Part shown: positions 13,546-14,891 of the stretch, in pieces | Numbering within the stretch: the stretch's first letter is position 1 | How the letters are laid out: each line of letters opens with the position of its first letter | Translations under genes and position numbers: made by a program | Notes under the pieces: model-generated | The model's database searches: none | The model's input: only the letters and a program-made list of their open reading frames with translations | Told to the model about the DNA's origin: nothing | DNA from: Opitutus sp. GAS368 | GTDB taxonomy: Bacteria > Verrucomicrobiota > Verrucomicrobiia > Opitutales > UBA953 | Assembly (NCBI GenBank): GCA_945906115.1 | Contig: CAMDQP010000016.1 | Span: 1 to 14,891, forward strand | DNA: 14,891 nt | Reading direction: 5' to 3'

Positions 13546-14802
13546 GTGGAAAATCATCGCTTCCTTCTTCCTGATTCGGCCCGCCAGATCGCCGCGGCCC
13601 ATGGCACCCCCTGCTTTGTCTATGATCAGGCCACCCTCGAGACCCAGGCTGACGCCATGCTGGGCTTTCCGAACGCCTACGGCGTGACGGTCCGTTTCGC
13701 CATGAAGGCCTGCCCGAACGCCTCGGTCCTGAAGGTCTTCGCGAACAAGGGCCTGCATTTCGATGCCAGCTCAGGCTGGGAAGTCCGCCGCGCCATGCTC
13801 GCCGGCGTCTCGGCCGACCGCCTCTCGCTCTCCTCCCAGGAGCTCCCGGACGACTTCCCCTCTCTTCTAAGTAAGGGAGTGCACGTGAACGCCTGCTCCC
13901 TCCTGCAGCTCGAACGGATCGGCAAGGCCCTCCCCGGCCAAGAAGTTGGCCTTCGCTTCAACCCGGGCCGGGGCTCGGGCGGTACCGGTAAGACCAACGT
14001 CGGCGGTCCGGACTCCTCTTTCGGTATTTGGCATGAGTGGGCGGATCAGGCTCAGGCCATCGTGAAGCAGTACGGCTTGAAGGTCGTCCGCATCCATACC
14101 CATATCGGCTCCGGCAGCGACCCGGTCGTTTGGCAGGAAGTCTCCACCGCGAGCCTCGCGCTCGTCAGCCGTTTCCCGACCGTGCACACTCTCAATCTCG
14201 GCGGCGGCTACAAGGTCGCCCGCGTCGCGACGGAGAAGGGTACCGACCCGCAGGTTGTCGGCGCGCCGGTCAAGGTCGCTTTCGAGAAGTTCGCTCAAGC
14301 GGACGGACGAAAACTCCACCTCGAGATCGAGCCGGGCACTTTCCTCGTCGCCAACGCCGGCGCTGTCCTTTCCCGCGTCCAAGATATCGTCTCCACCGAC
14401 GCTCGTGAATTCCTCAAGCTCGACTCGGGTATGACCGAAATCCTGCGGCCTTCCCTCTACGGCTCGCAACACCCGGTGCATCTCTACCCCGCGAAAGTAA
14501 CCGGCGCTTCGCGTGATTACGTCATCGTCGGACACTGTTGCGAATCGGGCGACTTGATCAGCTGCGCGCCAGGCGAACCCGAGACCCTCGCCACCCGCGC
14601 GTTGCCTGAAGCGGCCGCTGGCGACCTCTGCGTCATCGGTGGAGCGGGTGCGTATTGCGCGGGGATGAGCACGAAGAATTACAATTCCTTTCCGGAGGCG
14701 CCGGAAGTCCTCCTGCGACGCGACGGCACTTTTACGCTGATTCGCCGCCGCCAGTCGCTCGAGCAGATCCTCCAGAACGAACAGCCGGCCGAAGGCCTCT
14801 GA
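13546..14802 (+). CDS. lysA: Diaminopimelate decarboxylase
   Basis: PLP-dependent enzyme that converts meso-diaminopimelate to lysine, the last step of lysine synthesis. 418 residues from a GTG at 13546; the longer open frame upstream overlaps mnmE on the other strand and is not conserved. The alanine-racemase-like barrel has the PLP Lys54 in RFAMKACPN, HTHIGSGSD (184-192), the Gly loop LNLGGGYKV (217-224) and EPGTFLVANAG (262-272). The C-terminal domain has GHCCESGDL with the substrate Cys-Glu-Ser (332-334), and GAYCAGMSTKNYNS near the end. Many LysA have EPGR where this has EPGT. Other fold-type III decarboxylases (for example carboxynorspermidine decarboxylase) are less likely given the CESGD motif. 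No strong Shine-Dalgarno is visible. A second gene follows after 2 bp. Confidence 0.9.
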   Translation: MENHRFLLPDSARQIAAAHGTPCFVYDQATLETQADAMLGFPNAYGVTVRFAMKACPNASVLKVFANKGLHFDASSGWEVRRAMLAGVSADRLSLSSQELPDDFPSLLSKGVHVNACSLLQLERIGKALPGQEVGLRFNPGRGSGGTGKTNVGGPDSSFGIWHEWADQAQAIVKQYGLKVVRIHTHIGSGSDPVVWQEVSTASLALVSRFPTVHTLNLGGGYKVARVATEKGTDPQVVGAPVKVAFEKFAQADGRKLHLEIEPGTFLVANAGAVLSRVQDIVSTDAREFLKLDSGMTEILRPSLYGSQHPVHLYPAKVTGASRDYVIVGHCCESGDLISCAPGEPETLATRALPEAAAGDLCVIGGAGAYCAGMSTKNYNSFPEAPEVLLRRDGTFTLIRRRQSLEQILQNEQPAEGL

Positions 14803-14804
14803 TC

Positions 14805-14891
14805 GTGCCGCTCTTTTCGCCAGCGCTGGGCGCCACGGTGCCAGACTCTCCGCATGCGACGGTCGTCTGCCTGCCGACGCTCGCCGACGTC
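14805..14891 (+). CDS. Start of a gene running off the window; possibly a PLP-dependent transferase
   Basis: A GTG at 14805, two bases after the lysA stop, opens 29 codons to the right edge, reading PLFSPALGATVPDSPHATVV and then CLPTLADV. The pattern of a proline-rich start and a SLPT-like segment is reminiscent of the N-termini of cystathionine gamma-synthase-type enzymes annotated in Verrucomicrobia, but this is a recollection from few residues. The close spacing suggests an amino-acid biosynthesis operon with lysA. Confidence 0.45.
   Translation, partial: MPLFSPALGATVPDSPHATVVCLPTLADV

Noticed and set aside
1..14891. CRISPR arrays, insertion sequences, retroelement RNAs or defence clusters
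   Set aside because: No regularly spaced repeats, transposase, reverse transcriptase or known defence gene motif was seen in the window.

Overview
The window looks like a chromosomal segment of a GC-rich verrucomicrobium, probably from the Opitutae side of the phylum. This is inferred from a DUF5069 protein, a short HemA that lacks its C-terminal dimerisation domain, the integrase type, weak Shine-Dalgarno signals and overall protein flavour. No marker gene settles the taxonomy.

Left end, 1 to about 2550: the right end of an integrative element. It carries the 3' part of a charged coiled-coil gene of unknown function (+) and, convergent to it, a 516-residue tyrosine recombinase (-) placed at the element border. 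Beyond the integrase is a 105-bp non-coding stretch with short repeated motifs that could be integrase arm sites. The element appears to have entered a low-molecular-weight protein tyrosine phosphatase gene. A 22-codon remnant (2531-2599, -) reads normally through the catalytic CMGNIC loop, then loses homology and stops. It begins directly after the stop codon of a secreted thioredoxin-like gene.

Region 2600-7804: on the minus strand, a tryparedoxin-like secreted thioredoxin, with an extended -10 promoter almost touching its start codon, and a DUF5069 gene. Divergent from these is a tightly coupled plus-strand operon: a HemX/CcsA-type membrane protein, glutamyl-tRNA reductase (hemA), an NtrC-type sigma-54 response regulator and a PstS-like periplasmic binding protein. 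The junctions are a stop/start overlap, a 3-nt gap and another overlap.

Region 7831-9946: a tRNA-Gly(GCC) gene, a strong bidirectional terminator, then a convergent phoB-phoR-type two-component operon (-).

Region 9947-13424: a 215-bp intergenic region with a 64-bp island of 25% GC flanked by a 9-bp inverted repeat, followed by a perfect parS centromere site. A second perfect parS lies inside mnmG. mnmG and mnmE form a tRNA U34-modification operon (-). Two parS sites beside mnmEG suggest an origin-proximal location.

Region 13546 to the end: lysA (diaminopimelate decarboxylase, +) and the first 29 codons of a following gene. No CRISPR array, insertion sequence or rRNA was seen. No gene-free stretch exceeds 300 bases.
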